DNA of 18,243 bases from JAYVIQ01 sp043770215 (GCA_043770215.1 JAYVIQ010000087.1:1-18243), one strand, 5' to 3'; counted from the stretch's first letter, positions 7,245 to 16,795 are shown. Numbers and translations: made by a program. Notes: generated by a model not told the origin, from the letters alone.

Positions 7245-10200
7245 AATATTGTTCAATGCTTTCTAAAGTAGGTTTGTAGTAAAAAACACCTGAATCTGTA
7301 CCTTTTCTACACCCTCTAACAAACAAATAAAAGACTCCACCAAATTGGGTATTGTAATCAAAAGCAGGGTCTATTAATTTAAGCTGCCTACACAACGCAA
7401 TAGTGTATATAAAATATTGTAGGTGGTAGTTTTGCTCATCCATAGCCTGTAGCAAATATTCTTGTTGATATAAGGAAAGATCATCTCCTAAATGGTTTGA
7501 TTTCCAATCCAAAATATAAAATTTGCCTTGGTGTTGGAAACACAAATCTATAAATCCGTTTACAAACCCTTTATATTCATTGTTTTGAAAAGAAACATAT
7601 TGTTCAAAATTTAATTTAAGGTCAGATTCTCTAAGTGTATCTACTGAAAAATAGAACTCTAGCTCTGGCAACTTTTGCTCTATTTGGGCTAGTGTAAATG
7701 AGGCTCCATCTGCATTTGTAAGCGAAGCAAATAATACATGCTCTATAAATTTCTGGTAGTTTTCTAGATTTTTATCTGTTAAGATCCCTTTAGAAAAAGG
7801 AGATTTAAGTTTGTTTAATAAATATTTTGGCAAAGATTCTTTGGCATTGAAGTTAATCTCCTCAAAAATTTGGTGCATGAATGATCCAAATATTGTACCT
7901 CTTGGCATTTGGTGAAAAACAAATTCATTGTATCCTTCCAAATGATCTAAGCGTATTTTTTCTGATGATGTATGCGTGGCATGGCTTATAGAAGAATAAC
8001 TAGATACTGACCACAACGCTTTAAAATCTATAGTAAAATCTATTACGGGATGGTTTTGAACAAAAACCTCTTTGGTTTTTTGGTACCTCTCTCCCACTTC
8101 CATTCTAGGTTCTGTATCTTCAAAATGAGCATCATAAAAAGGTGAAAGTAACAATTGATTTCTATGTTCTTGAAAAGTAGTAGGATTAGATGATACATTT
8201 GTCCAAAATATATAACATTTATACACTGCCCTAGTAATTGCTACATACCAAAGCCTCATTTCTTCTTGGGCATCTTGTATTTTTTTTTGTTCTTTAAACG
8301 CACTTTCTTTAGAATTAAATACGTATTTATAACTCCCTGCTTCATCTTGAAAATCAAGAAACTTATTCGAATCTCCCCTACTTTTGCTTTTATTGGCATA
8401 TATAAGCACAAGTTTGTATTGCAATCCTTTGCTTTTGTGGATGGTTACAATGTTTACTGCATCTTGGTCAGACTCTAACCTTTGTATGTATTCACCATCT
8501 TCATTTTCAGTATCGTTTTGTTTATTTAACCACGTTATGAGACCTGCAAGATCTTCATTAAAACGCAACTGTCTTTGGTTGCAAATTTCTGCCAATTGAA
8601 TAAAATTGCTCATAGATCTAGCAGCCAAGTGAGGCATACTGGCTTCTAAGGCTGATTTAGACCCATACAATTTCAGAAATGTCATTAAAGCAGGATAGAT
8701 ACCAAACTTCTCAAAATCTACCACTACAGAAGAGAATCTGAGTATCTCAGCTGCAAAATCCAAATGCTCTAAATCATGCTCATTATACTGGGTAAAGTTT
8801 GTAAGCATAAGCTTATTAAGCGAACTTCTATCTTTATTTAAAATCAATAACAAAACATACCTTACTACTAAATTTTCATGGCTTTTTAGTACTTTGGTTT
8901 CGTCTAAGACTACAGCAGGAATCCCTAACTTTGACAATTCTAATTTAATTTCCGTATTCGTATTATTGTATTTTGTAAGAATGCCTATGTCGCTTGGCTT
9001 TATGTTTTCTCCATCTATGGTTCCAAATTTTAAAATATGAAGCACTTCTTGAGCAATACTTTCTTTTCTTTCTTTTTGAGACTCTATAAAAGTAAATGAT
9101 TTTGTATCTAATCCTTTTAACAAAAACTCATTTTGGTTTGTCCATTTATCTGCTGCCTTTACTTGCGTGTATGCTATTTTATCATCTTTAAAAAATCCAA
9201 AACTTGCCCTTGGCTCAAAAAACTCATTCATTGCATCTACAAATTTAGGAACAGACCTGAAATTGGTATCCATACCGTAGTTTACACTTGATAAACGGGC
9301 TTGGTTATAGGTAATTAAGTTTGCTTGCCTAAAAGCATAAATGGATTGCTTGGGGTCTCCTATATAAAAAACTTTTGTTGGGTACACCCCTTCTAACGTA
9401 TCAAATGCTTTGTTTCCAAAAGCCTCATAAAAGATCTCATATTGTACTTTGTCTGTATCTTGAAACTCATCTATAAAAACTGCTTTATACCTTTTTTTTA
9501 ATTGTAGTATAATTGCTTCTTTTTGGTCTCCCATTATTGCTTTGTGTACATTCAAAATCATGTCATTGTATGTTTGCAATGACTTTTGACTCTTTAATTG
9601 CTTTAAATATTTGTTTGCAAAATCTATGCATTGAGAGTGCTTCTGTACTTTTATCTGCAACTTTGCCTGACTTACGTCCTCATTTAGCAAGACTACTTCT
9701 TCTACAAGATGTATAAGTGATGAGGGAAGTTTTTGTACAAACAACAAATTTTTATTAAAGGCAGTTATTAATTCAACTGTAGCTTGGCCTGGAAAATCTA
9801 TTTGTTTAAAAAACGTTAAGTTTTTTATTAGTAAAGATTTATACGTCTCTTTGTTTTCTTGTATGAAATTTGTTAGAAACAAAACCTTTTTTTGGTACTC
9901 TGACTCCAAGACTACTATTTCTTGAATGGTATAAGTGCGTTTTTGCTCAGGTTGCAGAAAAACAAATCCTGAAGTTGAATTTTCTAACGAACCTATTAAT
10001 TCTGACCTGCTAAAACCTTGATCAAATAGAAATTTCAATTCCTGTTCTGGCAATTGTGTAATGTTTTTTCTCCAAAATTCGTTAACTACTTTTTCAAATA
10101 GAGGCTTTTCGTCTTTGATCAATTCGCTTTCAAACAATTGTTGTGTTTCAAAAGCAAACTGTTTTAGGGTATTGTTACAAAAACCATGAATGGTGCTAAT

Positions 10201-10572
10201 TTGAATTTCATCTAAAAGCAACAATGCATTTTTTAACTTTGTGTAAATTGCTTCTTTGCCTTGCTTCTCTAGGGCAGAAAAAAGTATCTCTTCTAAAACA
10301 CCTTCGCTTTTGTCTACTTCAAACCCTTGTGAAACAATTTTATACGCTGTTTTTAAAAAAGTACGCGCCCTCTCTGAAAGCTCTTCTACAGCAGAATCTG
10401 TAAATGTTACCAATAAAAGCTCTTTGAGTTTTATATCTGTTTCTAGCACCATACGTACAAGCAACACCGCTATAGAAAATGTTTTACCTGTACCTGCACT
10501 GGCTTCTATAAGATTTTTACCCTCTAACGACACTGTTTTTACATCAAAAGGTTGCGTGTTTATTTTGATCAT
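7240..10572 (-). CDS. recB: Exodeoxyribonuclease V beta subunit, RecB helicase-nuclease
   Basis: 3'-5' helicase and the only nuclease of the RecBCD complex, which resects double-strand DNA ends for RecA loading. 1110 residues (E. coli about 1180) from ATG 10570-10572. UvrD-type motifs in order: Walker A IEASAGTGKT (22-31), motif Ia LLVTFTDSAVEEL (53-65), DEFQDTD (368-374), IGDPKQSIYAFRQA (404-417), NFRS (437-440), IVTIHKSKGLQ (708-718) and VAITRA (777-782). The C-terminal RecB-type nuclease has a His in GSFMHQIFEE, D1009 in GFIDL, D1022 and K1024 in ILDWKSN, and a later YHLQYFIYTIAL helix, so it looks active. It is last in the recD-recC-recB order, 167 bp after recC. The RecB-specific LDxKSN and EASAGTGKT favour RecB over AddA. 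Confidence 0.96.
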   Translation of the reverse strand: MIKINTQPFDVKTVSLEGKNLIEASAGTGKTFSIAVLLVRMVLETDIKLKELLLVTFTDSAVEELSERARTFLKTAYKIVSQGFEVDKSEGVLEEILFSALEKQGKEAIYTKLKNALLLLDEIQISTIHGFCNNTLKQFAFETQQLFESELIKDEKPLFEKVVNEFWRKNITQLPEQELKFLFDQGFSRSELIGSLENSTSGFVFLQPEQKRTYTIQEIVVLESEYQKKVLFLTNFIQENKETYKSLLIKNLTFFKQIDFPGQATVELITAFNKNLLFVQKLPSSLIHLVEEVVLLNEDVSQAKLQIKVQKHSQCIDFANKYLKQLKSQKSLQTYNDMILNVHKAIMGDQKEAIILQLKKRYKAVFIDEFQDTDKVQYEIFYEAFGNKAFDTLEGVYPTKVFYIGDPKQSIYAFRQANLITYNQARLSSVNYGMDTNFRSVPKFVDAMNEFFEPRASFGFFKDDKIAYTQVKAADKWTNQNEFLLKGLDTKSFTFIESQKERKESIAQEVLHILKFGTIDGENIKPSDIGILTKYNNTNTEIKLELSKLGIPAVVLDETKVLKSHENLVVRYVLLLILNKDRSSLNKLMLTNFTQYNEHDLEHLDFAAEILRFSSVVVDFEKFGIYPALMTFLKLYGSKSALEASMPHLAARSMSNFIQLAEICNQRQLRFNEDLAGLITWLNKQNDTENEDGEYIQRLESDQDAVNIVTIHKSKGLQYKLVLIYANKSKSRGDSNKFLDFQDEAGSYKYVFNSKESAFKEQKKIQDAQEEMRLWYVAITRAVYKCYIFWTNVSSNPTTFQEHRNQLLLSPFYDAHFEDTEPRMEVGERYQKTKEVFVQNHPVIDFTIDFKALWSVSSYSSISHATHTSSEKIRLDHLEGYNEFVFHQMPRGTIFGSFMHQIFEEINFNAKESLPKYLLNKLKSPFSKGILTDKNLENYQKFIEHVLFASLTNADGASFTLAQIEQKLPELEFYFSVDTLRESDLKLNFEQYVSFQNNEYKGFVNGFIDLCFQHQGKFYILDWKSNHLGDDLSLYQQEYLLQAMDEQNYHLQYFIYTIALCRQLKLIDPAFDYNTQFGGVFYLFVRGCRKGTDSGVFYYKPTLESIEQYF

Positions 10573-10739
10573 GTTCTGTTCTTTATTCTAAGGTTGTATT
10601 TAATTTCAGAAACTGTTTTAAAATCTTTGCTTGGCACTATCATTTAGCAATTTAAAGCCCTTGCCAAAGTACTCTAATTGACAGCTGCTACTCGCCTAAT
10701 ACTAAATTTTTAAATGAGACTTTTTGGATTGTATAGCGC

Positions 10740-13700
10740 TTATTTAAAAGATCCATACCAGAGGTTTAACCCTTCGAAAATTTCGTTTGCATATTTTTTC
10801 ACTTCCTCCTCATTTTCCCACAAACCAACATCTTGGCTTCTTTTTAGATAAGTATCATATGTGGTTTCTTTTGAAATATCATTACTGTAAAATTTACAAT
10901 TATATACTTTATCAGAAATCATAGGGTAAAATGGAATTAGCTTTGAGCTATTCGCTAGGTAAAAATTTATAACCTTTTGCCCCATTTCTTTTAATTGCTT
11001 ATGTGCAATTTTATCTTTTGAGATATACCTCTGCTCATTGTCTACATGGATGATTTGCATGTCATACGTTGGCAAAGAATAATTTGCAAAAAGAAATTCT
11101 ATATAAAAGGCCAATAAATTTTTAGATTGCCTTTCTTTTTTGGACGTATTTACCCTTAAAATGACATTGTCATATACACCCTCTAAACTACCAAATACAT
11201 TTATAGCATCTACTTGACAATCTACCTCTATACTTTGCTTTTCTTTTAGCGATTTAAAAGTATCAATAGAGGCTTTGGCTTCTTTCAACTTATCAACAAC
11301 CCCCTCTAAAAGAACAGAAGATACATTGCCTAGTGGCAATTCGCCCAGCGCCTTTTGTTTTTGAATAAACTCTGTTAAATCTTCTACATTTTCATTTAAT
11401 AGCTTTGTATTTATAGCAAAAGTGTGTAACCCTTTTTCAATCTCAAACACCTCTATTTCAGGCAAAAGCAAAGCCTCTTCTTTATAATAAACGCCTAAAT
11501 TTTTATTGTAATAATAGGCAATTGGGTTTTTAAAGTACCTTATAACCTCTATTAGATCTAACCTTTCTATTTTAGCCTTACTTTCTTTTTGGCCAATACA
11601 CTTCATAAAGTCTAAAGCATCTGTATTGGATAAATAGGTAAAATAACCTGGTTTTTTTCTATACACATTAGAATCTGCCCTAAGTGGGTGAGTTTGCACA
11701 AGCAATTGCTTTACCTCTACCTCTTTTTCTGCATATTCCGTTAGATAATCCAACATTTCTTCTACCAAACTAGAGGGATTTAACTGTTTATTGTCTTTGA
11801 TGTTGATGCCCAAATAACTTAGATACAAATTCTCTTTAGCACTTAGTACCGCTTCTAAAAACAAATACTTATCGTTCTCTTTGGTGCTCCTATCCCCTAA
11901 TCTTTTTTTAGCATCCTGCCCTGACCTACCCACTTTTATCAAATCAAAAGCAAATTCAGTGTCTTTTCTTGGAAAATCTTTTGCATTTAAACCTAAAAAA
12001 GCAACTACCTTAAATGGTATACTGCGCATAGGCAATGCCTGACAAAATGTAACCCTTCCCCTAAAATACCCATCACTTATTGTTTCATTGCTATGGTAAC
12101 TTTTTAAAATATAGACATAGGTTTCAAAATTCAAGTCCACCCCTTCTACTTTCTCATCTATCCTATTGAGCATCTCTAATTTCTTAGTTAACTGAACAAA
12201 ATCTTCATTATCTACCCCATCCTCATCTACAAAAATAAGCATTAGTTTGGCAAAATAGTCGTTCCATAGACGCAGACTTCTGGTTTGTTTTGCCATGCCT
12301 GCATGGGCAATTAAATTTCTAACAAATGCTATAAAATTCAGAATCTGATCTATGTCAGAAAACCCTTCTACAGAACTCAAAGCATAGAACTTATTGCCTT
12401 CGAACTCAAAAGAAGTGTCTTTCATAAAAATACTCATAAACATTTTAGACAATCCTAGCTCCCAAGAAACTAAATGCGTCTCTATGTTTACATCTCCTTT
12501 TATTCCAAAGCGTACATTAGATTCTCTCACCAATTGGCGAATCAAATCTATATTTTGAATACTATATTTTTTATTAATTAATTCAAAATCAAGTAATTGT
12601 ATTATAGATTCTGAAGTGAATTCTAATGAGTACGTTTGTAAAATTTGTAAACAAAGCGTCAGTAAACTTTGCTCTTTATTTGCAGCTCTATCACCTATAC
12701 TATACGGGATTTTTTTTGGCGAATGATCAAAAACTGCCTTTATAAAAGGCAAGTATTTTTCTACATCAGGCAACATAACCACTACATCATGTGGTTGTAA
12801 ACTACCTTCATATACATTATCTATAAGGTTTACTAGATAATCATAAAGCACCTCTACCTCTCTAGCCTCTGTATAATTAGACTTTATTTGTATACTATTG
12901 TCTAAAAAAAGCTCCTTTTCAAACCTAATTTCACCACTATTTGCTCTTACATTTTCATGAATATCTCTTTGCAAATGCCCCAAAAGTGTTTTTGGATAAT
13001 ACTCTGACTCCACATAATCTAAGCAACTAAATACTTCATCATCCAACAAAAATAATTGAGAATAAAGCTCTTGACTCACTTTTCCCCAAGAAGTAAGCAA
13101 CTCATTACCAATACTATACTCCGCTATTTGATTTTTAAAACGGTGATTAGACCAACGCTTGACTAAATCTTTTTCTGAGATACAATCATACCAAAAATCA
13201 TTTACACATGGGTTTACAAAGTAAAAGCACACATCCATGATATGACGCAGATTCCACAACAACTCTAAGTGGAAATTTGTCAAAACCGTTAAACCAAACA
13301 CATGCACAGAAGAGAAACGCTGAATCAGGGCATAAGGCACGTCTTTCAACTCTAATTTACGTATGATTTCTCTTTGGTACTCTGCTTTATCTAAAAAATC
13401 AGTGGCTATTTGAGCTTTTAATGCCAACCAAAGCCACTTTTGCCACCCTTCGGTGGTAACTTTGTCTTTTTGCACCCCAAACACACCAGCCTCCTGCCAC
13501 TCAAGCATCATATCTGTTCTAAATACGGTGTATTGATCAAACAAATCTGCCAATTTAGTAGCCAACTGCATCCGTTTTAGTTCATCTTGCTCGAAATACA
13601 CGGCAACTTCTGGAAATTCTTGACAAAATGCACTTGAATTCAACAACTTAAACAAACGCCAACGTACATTTTCTGTACTAAATTCAGCACTATTTAAATT

Positions 13701-13922
13701 ACCCATAATGTGAGCCACCTCCATTATGAGTTCATTTGGTGATAAAAACTCCTGGTTAGAAATTACACCATTTTTCTCAGCTATTTTTAATTTTATATAA
13801 TGATTTATGCCTGAGGTCTGAGTAACAAAACTGTGTTTTTGAAAAAGTGAAGTTCTCTTTAAATGTACTTTTTCTAGTAATTGGTCTACATCTGTAGCCA
13901 TATATATGTGTGCCCTATTCAT
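10740..13922 (-). CDS. recC: Exodeoxyribonuclease V gamma subunit, RecC
   Basis: Non-catalytic scaffold of RecBCD that splits the duplex and, in characterised enzymes, recognises the Chi sequence. 1060 residues (E. coli about 1120). Start at ATG 13920-13922 is supported by the N-terminal pattern IYMATDVDQLLEKV, which lines up with the RecC opening strand; an ATG at codon 8 would cut it. Characteristic RecC segments are TEAREVEVLYDYL (351-363), GRVTFCQALPMRSIPFKVVA (622-641), FLGLNAKDFPRKDTEFAFDL (642-661), GDRSTKENDKYLFLEAVLSA (676-695) and LYLSYLGINIKDN (699-711). No helicase Walker A is present, as expected for the degenerate RecC helicase fold. It overlaps the end of recD by 8 bp (ATGAATAG), a sign of translational coupling. 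Which Chi sequence it reads cannot be told from here. Confidence 0.95.
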   Translation of the reverse strand: MNRAHIYMATDVDQLLEKVHLKRTSLFQKHSFVTQTSGINHYIKLKIAEKNGVISNQEFLSPNELIMEVAHIMGNLNSAEFSTENVRWRLFKLLNSSAFCQEFPEVAVYFEQDELKRMQLATKLADLFDQYTVFRTDMMLEWQEAGVFGVQKDKVTTEGWQKWLWLALKAQIATDFLDKAEYQREIIRKLELKDVPYALIQRFSSVHVFGLTVLTNFHLELLWNLRHIMDVCFYFVNPCVNDFWYDCISEKDLVKRWSNHRFKNQIAEYSIGNELLTSWGKVSQELYSQLFLLDDEVFSCLDYVESEYYPKTLLGHLQRDIHENVRANSGEIRFEKELFLDNSIQIKSNYTEAREVEVLYDYLVNLIDNVYEGSLQPHDVVVMLPDVEKYLPFIKAVFDHSPKKIPYSIGDRAANKEQSLLTLCLQILQTYSLEFTSESIIQLLDFELINKKYSIQNIDLIRQLVRESNVRFGIKGDVNIETHLVSWELGLSKMFMSIFMKDTSFEFEGNKFYALSSVEGFSDIDQILNFIAFVRNLIAHAGMAKQTRSLRLWNDYFAKLMLIFVDEDGVDNEDFVQLTKKLEMLNRIDEKVEGVDLNFETYVYILKSYHSNETISDGYFRGRVTFCQALPMRSIPFKVVAFLGLNAKDFPRKDTEFAFDLIKVGRSGQDAKKRLGDRSTKENDKYLFLEAVLSAKENLYLSYLGINIKDNKQLNPSSLVEEMLDYLTEYAEKEVEVKQLLVQTHPLRADSNVYRKKPGYFTYLSNTDALDFMKCIGQKESKAKIERLDLIEVIRYFKNPIAYYYNKNLGVYYKEEALLLPEIEVFEIEKGLHTFAINTKLLNENVEDLTEFIQKQKALGELPLGNVSSVLLEGVVDKLKEAKASIDTFKSLKEKQSIEVDCQVDAINVFGSLEGVYDNVILRVNTSKKERQSKNLLAFYIEFLFANYSLPTYDMQIIHVDNEQRYISKDKIAHKQLKEMGQKVINFYLANSSKLIPFYPMISDKVYNCKFYSNDISKETTYDTYLKRSQDVGLWENEEEVKKYANEIFEGLNLWYGSFK

Positions 13923-15651
13923 GCAACAAACGTTTAAAACTTGAATTTCTTATACTTACCCGCAATACACCACCATCAAAAACTTCTTGAGAACCTAGCA
14001 CATATACTTTTTCTTTGGCCCTAGTAATGGCCGTATACAACAATTGTCTATTTAGAACTTCTGAGGTTACAGAATTTGGCAAAACCAACAAGACATCTTT
14101 AAATTCTGAACCTTGGCTTTTGTGTATAGTCATAGCAAAAACTGTTTCTAAATTAGATAAAAAAGAAGAGTCAAAAGATTTTACCCCACCTTTGCCATCT
14201 TCAAAAAACACTTTTTTCCTACCATTACTATCTGCCTTAACCAAACCTACATCTCCATTGAGCAAACCCAAATTATAATCATTTTTGGTTACCAATATTG
14301 GTCTATTTATATAATACTCTTCTTTGCAATCAATCAGTTTTTTTTGACTCAAAAGCTGCTCTATTCTTAAATTTGTTTGTCTTACTCCACTTACGCCATC
14401 ATAACTCCCACACAACACTCTAAAATTAGAAAATAAGGCAAGAGACTTTGCAGGATCTGGCTCTAAAAGAAAATACTCAAAGCCTTTTAATGCATAATCT
14501 ACAAAAGAGTTTTGCCATGTATCTACATATATTACCCCTTGTTTTTCAGGTATTTGATTATAGTTTTTTAAATCTATACTTTCATTATTAATCACCTTAT
14601 GAGCAAACTGCCCCAAACCCTGAAGGGATGAAAATCTATAGCTCCTTTTTAACTGAACTACGGCATCTAATAAGATAGAGTCTTGATCAGAAACATATTT
14701 TTTTAAAGCAGATTCTCCTGTAAAATCTATGAGAGAATGCACAAATGAATGAGAAAAAACATTTATATCACCCTCTAAATGATTGCAAAGATCAGACAAA
14801 ACAGCCCCTACTTCTACAGAAGACAACTGGTTTTGATCTCCTAGTAAAATCAGTTTTGTGTGTTTTGAAACCGCCCCCATTAGCTTTGCCATCATGGGAA
14901 GATCTACCATAGAGCATTCATCTACAATAATTACATCATAGGGCAATGGTCTGCCTGCATTATGTTTAAAATCTACGGAATTTTTTTTCCACCCAAGCAA
15001 ACGATGTAAGGTTTTAGGCTCTATTTTATCAAAACACTGCGTTAGCTCTTTGCTAAAATTAAGCTGCACCCTGCTTTTGTCTAAACTTTCTTTTAATCTT
15101 GCAGATGCTTTACCAGTTTGGGCTGTAAGTGCCACCCTAAGGTTTGGATTATCAGTAAACATAAATGCCAGTAACTTAGACACTGTAGTGGTTTTTCCAG
15201 TGCCTGGGCCACCCGTGAGGATAGAGAAATCTTGTAAAAAAGCAATAACAACGGCTACCTTTTGCCAATCTATATTTTGGTCTTCTGGCAACAATTTATT
15301 TATTTGAAAATCTGAAAACAAGTGTTCTAAATACCCCCTATGCTTGTTTAGAATCTCTTCTCTATGAGCACGAGTTTCTAAACAGACTTTTAACCTTGTT
15401 GTAACAAAATCAGCAACTATCTGCTCATACTGAAAATACCTTTGCATAGCTAAAGTACCTTTGTCTAGCACAAAGGCTTGGCCTGCTGTAAAATCTAACG
15501 ACATTTCTGCCATTAGCTTAGATATATCTTTTTCTTCCACCAGAGTTACCGTATTGCCATTACGCAATTCATTTAGCAGTAGAAAAGCATATTTAGAGAC
15601 GGTGGGACTATCTTTGAAATAGTAGGAAAACAAAAACTCATGTACATGCAT
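13915..15651 (-). CDS. recD: Exodeoxyribonuclease V alpha subunit, RecD
   Basis: 5'-3' SF1B helicase motor of RecBCD. 578 residues (E. coli 608) from ATG 15649-15651. Motifs in order: Walker A TGGPGTGKTTT (146-156), motif Ia TAQTGKASARL (176-186), Walker B VDECSMVDLPMM (243-254), motif III LLGDQNQLSSVEVGAVLSDL (269-288), motif V TIHKSQGSEF (508-517) and motif VI YTAITRAKEKVY (539-550). The N-terminal 120 residues form the RecD-type domain that contacts RecC; the lack of a long N-terminal extension argues against the stand-alone RecD2 type. It lies 5 bp after a small membrane protein gene and overlaps recC by 8 bp, so it is probably cotranscribed with both. Confidence 0.96.
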   Translation of the reverse strand: MHVHEFLFSYYFKDSPTVSKYAFLLLNELRNGNTVTLVEEKDISKLMAEMSLDFTAGQAFVLDKGTLAMQRYFQYEQIVADFVTTRLKVCLETRAHREEILNKHRGYLEHLFSDFQINKLLPEDQNIDWQKVAVVIAFLQDFSILTGGPGTGKTTTVSKLLAFMFTDNPNLRVALTAQTGKASARLKESLDKSRVQLNFSKELTQCFDKIEPKTLHRLLGWKKNSVDFKHNAGRPLPYDVIIVDECSMVDLPMMAKLMGAVSKHTKLILLGDQNQLSSVEVGAVLSDLCNHLEGDINVFSHSFVHSLIDFTGESALKKYVSDQDSILLDAVVQLKRSYRFSSLQGLGQFAHKVINNESIDLKNYNQIPEKQGVIYVDTWQNSFVDYALKGFEYFLLEPDPAKSLALFSNFRVLCGSYDGVSGVRQTNLRIEQLLSQKKLIDCKEEYYINRPILVTKNDYNLGLLNGDVGLVKADSNGRKKVFFEDGKGGVKSFDSSFLSNLETVFAMTIHKSQGSEFKDVLLVLPNSVTSEVLNRQLLYTAITRAKEKVYVLGSQEVFDGGVLRVSIRNSSFKRLLHE

Positions 15652-15656
15652 TGGAT

Positions 15657-15848
15657 TTACTTTTTAAATATTTTATACACAAACAAACCACAAAAAACGG
15701 TTATTAGCGCAGCAGAAAATCCATACACCAAAACGGTAGTATTGCCAAAATCCAATTGATAAAACTGAAGCTTATCATAAAACTTAAACCACATTCTTAC
15801 CCCCAGTAAGAATGAAACAGCCATAAGCAAATAGTATAGAAATCTCAT
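15657..15848 (-). CDS. Small two-helix membrane protein upstream of recD
   Basis: Unrecognised protein of 63 residues from ATG 15846-15848; an in-frame ATG at 15876-15878 would give 73 residues. The shorter form is preferred because the first hydrophobic helix (FLYYLLMAVSFLLGVRMWF) then follows directly after MR. A second helix (TTVLVYGFSAALITVFCGLF) precedes the positive tail VYKIFKK, so two membrane spans with both ends in the cytoplasm fit the positive-inside rule. It ends 5 bp before the recD start and reads the same way, so cotranscription with recDC is likely. A role in DNA repair is not implied by the sequence; no catalytic or metal motif is visible. Confidence 0.6.
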   Translation of the reverse strand: MRFLYYLLMAVSFLLGVRMWFKFYDKLQFYQLDFGNTTVLVYGFSAALITVFCGLFVYKIFKK

Positions 15849-16216
15849 ATTTATATTGTTTGTTATGAAGATAACCATTGAGCCATAGATTTGTCCCCTA
15901 ATTCTTAAAAACTTTTTTTTATCGTCTATAAAAACAGAATTATATGCTTTTGATTTAAAAGAAGTGAAATCAAATAGACTTTACAAACTTACCTCATACT
16001 AAAAAATGTACATGCACACAAACTATCTTTACTCTACGTAAGGGCTCCCAATCGTTTTTTTTTAATAAGAAGCTCAAAAAACACATTATAAAGCGGCTTT
16101 AGTAAACTACTCTATATGTAAAAGAAGTAAATACCTACAAAATCAAAGACATAAAAAATTACACTTGTCTTTTGAGCCAACATTGTAATAATTATAGTAG
16201 TGCGTATCTTTTATTG
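15849..16216. other. Gene-free AT-rich stretch upstream of the recDC operon
   Basis: No open frame of note, no RNA gene and no strong hairpin were found here apart from the weak -7 candidate at 15984-15991. It contains homopolymer T and A runs (for example near 16056) and reads as ordinary intergenic DNA or decayed sequence bordering the accessory segment to the right. Confidence 0.5.
15984..15991 (-). promoter_or_regulatory. Possible -7 element for the recDC operon
   Basis: On the minus strand this reads TAAGTTTG, matching TAnnTTTG, about 136 bp before the small membrane protein gene. No TTTG at the right -33 spacing, and the distance is long, so this is a weak candidate. Confidence 0.25.
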
Positions 16217-16352
16217 TACCAGTACTGGAATTGATTAGTGATTTTGGGCGAAACCCTATCAGGTCAGGCTCTACGTTCTTGCTTTTTTTACTGAAAAAGC
16301 AAAAAAGAGCTCCTCTTCTATCCTTTTCGCAAAAAAATAATAGGTACTGGTA
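16217..16352. repeat. 136-bp element with terminal inverted repeats and an internal hairpin
   Basis: TACCAGTAC (16217-16225) and GTACTGGTA (16344-16352) are exact reverse complements; taking two more bases outward and allowing mismatches, the arms match at about 11 of 13 positions. Inside, GCGAAA (16249-16254 region) mirrors TTTCGC near 16325-16330. TTGCTTTTT (16279-16287) pairs with AAAAAGCAA (16294-16302). The element can therefore fold back on itself at three levels. Its wording, GGGCG...AGGTC-x-GGCT...T-rich stem...CTTCTATCC...CGC, resembles from memory a dispersed intergenic repeat seen in flavobacterial genomes; I cannot check this. It lies next to the accessory zinc-ribbon and recombinase genes. 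It may be a MITE-like repeat or a folded recombination site. Confidence 0.5.
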
Positions 16353-16403
16353 TCATTGCGGATATTCACATAAAGTATTTAAGCAATTCTTTAGCAAAAA
16401 TTA

Positions 16404-16775
16404 TTAGTAAGAATAACTTTTCATGTACGTTTGATACTCTACAATTCTTAATTTTAATTCATCAATAATCATATACCCAATGTCATAACAAAAAAAGTAT
16501 TCATTCCCTTCTTTTGTTTTATAAACGTTTGTAAAGTATTGAAATTTAAACCCTCGTTCGTTTAAGTATTCTTTTCTCACTACACTCATACCTGTTGGGT
16601 TAAGTGATTTTAGTATAGTTCTGTTTTTTCTTAAAACAGCATTTACTTTAATGATTAATTTTTCAGATTCTTTTTTGTTTTGATTATTGAACGTTGCCCT
16701 ACATTGGTCAGAACAAAATTTTTTATCCGAACGTCCTTCAAAGGAAGATTCGCATTGTTTACAAATACGTTTCAT
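16404..16775 (-). CDS. Small zinc-ribbon protein
   Basis: Hypothetical protein of 123 residues from ATG 16773-16775. The frame is open 36 codons further upstream, but that extension would translate the 18-bp inverted repeat and is hydrophobic and unlike the family, so it is rejected. The N-terminus CKQCESSFEGRSDKKFCSDQ (residues 5-24), followed by C25, gives a four-cysteine zinc-ribbon (C5, C8, C21, C25). A basic helix follows (about 33-56). The C-terminal half contains LNERGFKFQYFTNVYKTKEG (71-90), a pattern I associate with a widespread small Bacteroidetes family of unknown function. The zinc ribbon suggests nucleic-acid or protein binding. It is divergent from the tyrosine recombinase, with 119 bp and a large palindrome between the starts. 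Confidence 0.75.
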   Translation of the reverse strand: MKRICKQCESSFEGRSDKKFCSDQCRATFNNQNKKESEKLIIKVNAVLRKNRTILKSLNPTGMSVVRKEYLNERGFKFQYFTNVYKTKEGNEYFFCYDIGYMIIDELKLRIVEYQTYMKSYSY

Positions 16776-16795
16776 AATAATATAAATAAAGGTAA

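Noticed and set aside
15641..16017. 10-bp direct repeat TGTACATGCA at 15641-15650 and 16007-16016 as an attachment-site pair
   Set aside because: One copy is inside the recD start region, the length is short, and nothing resembling an inserted element lies between them.
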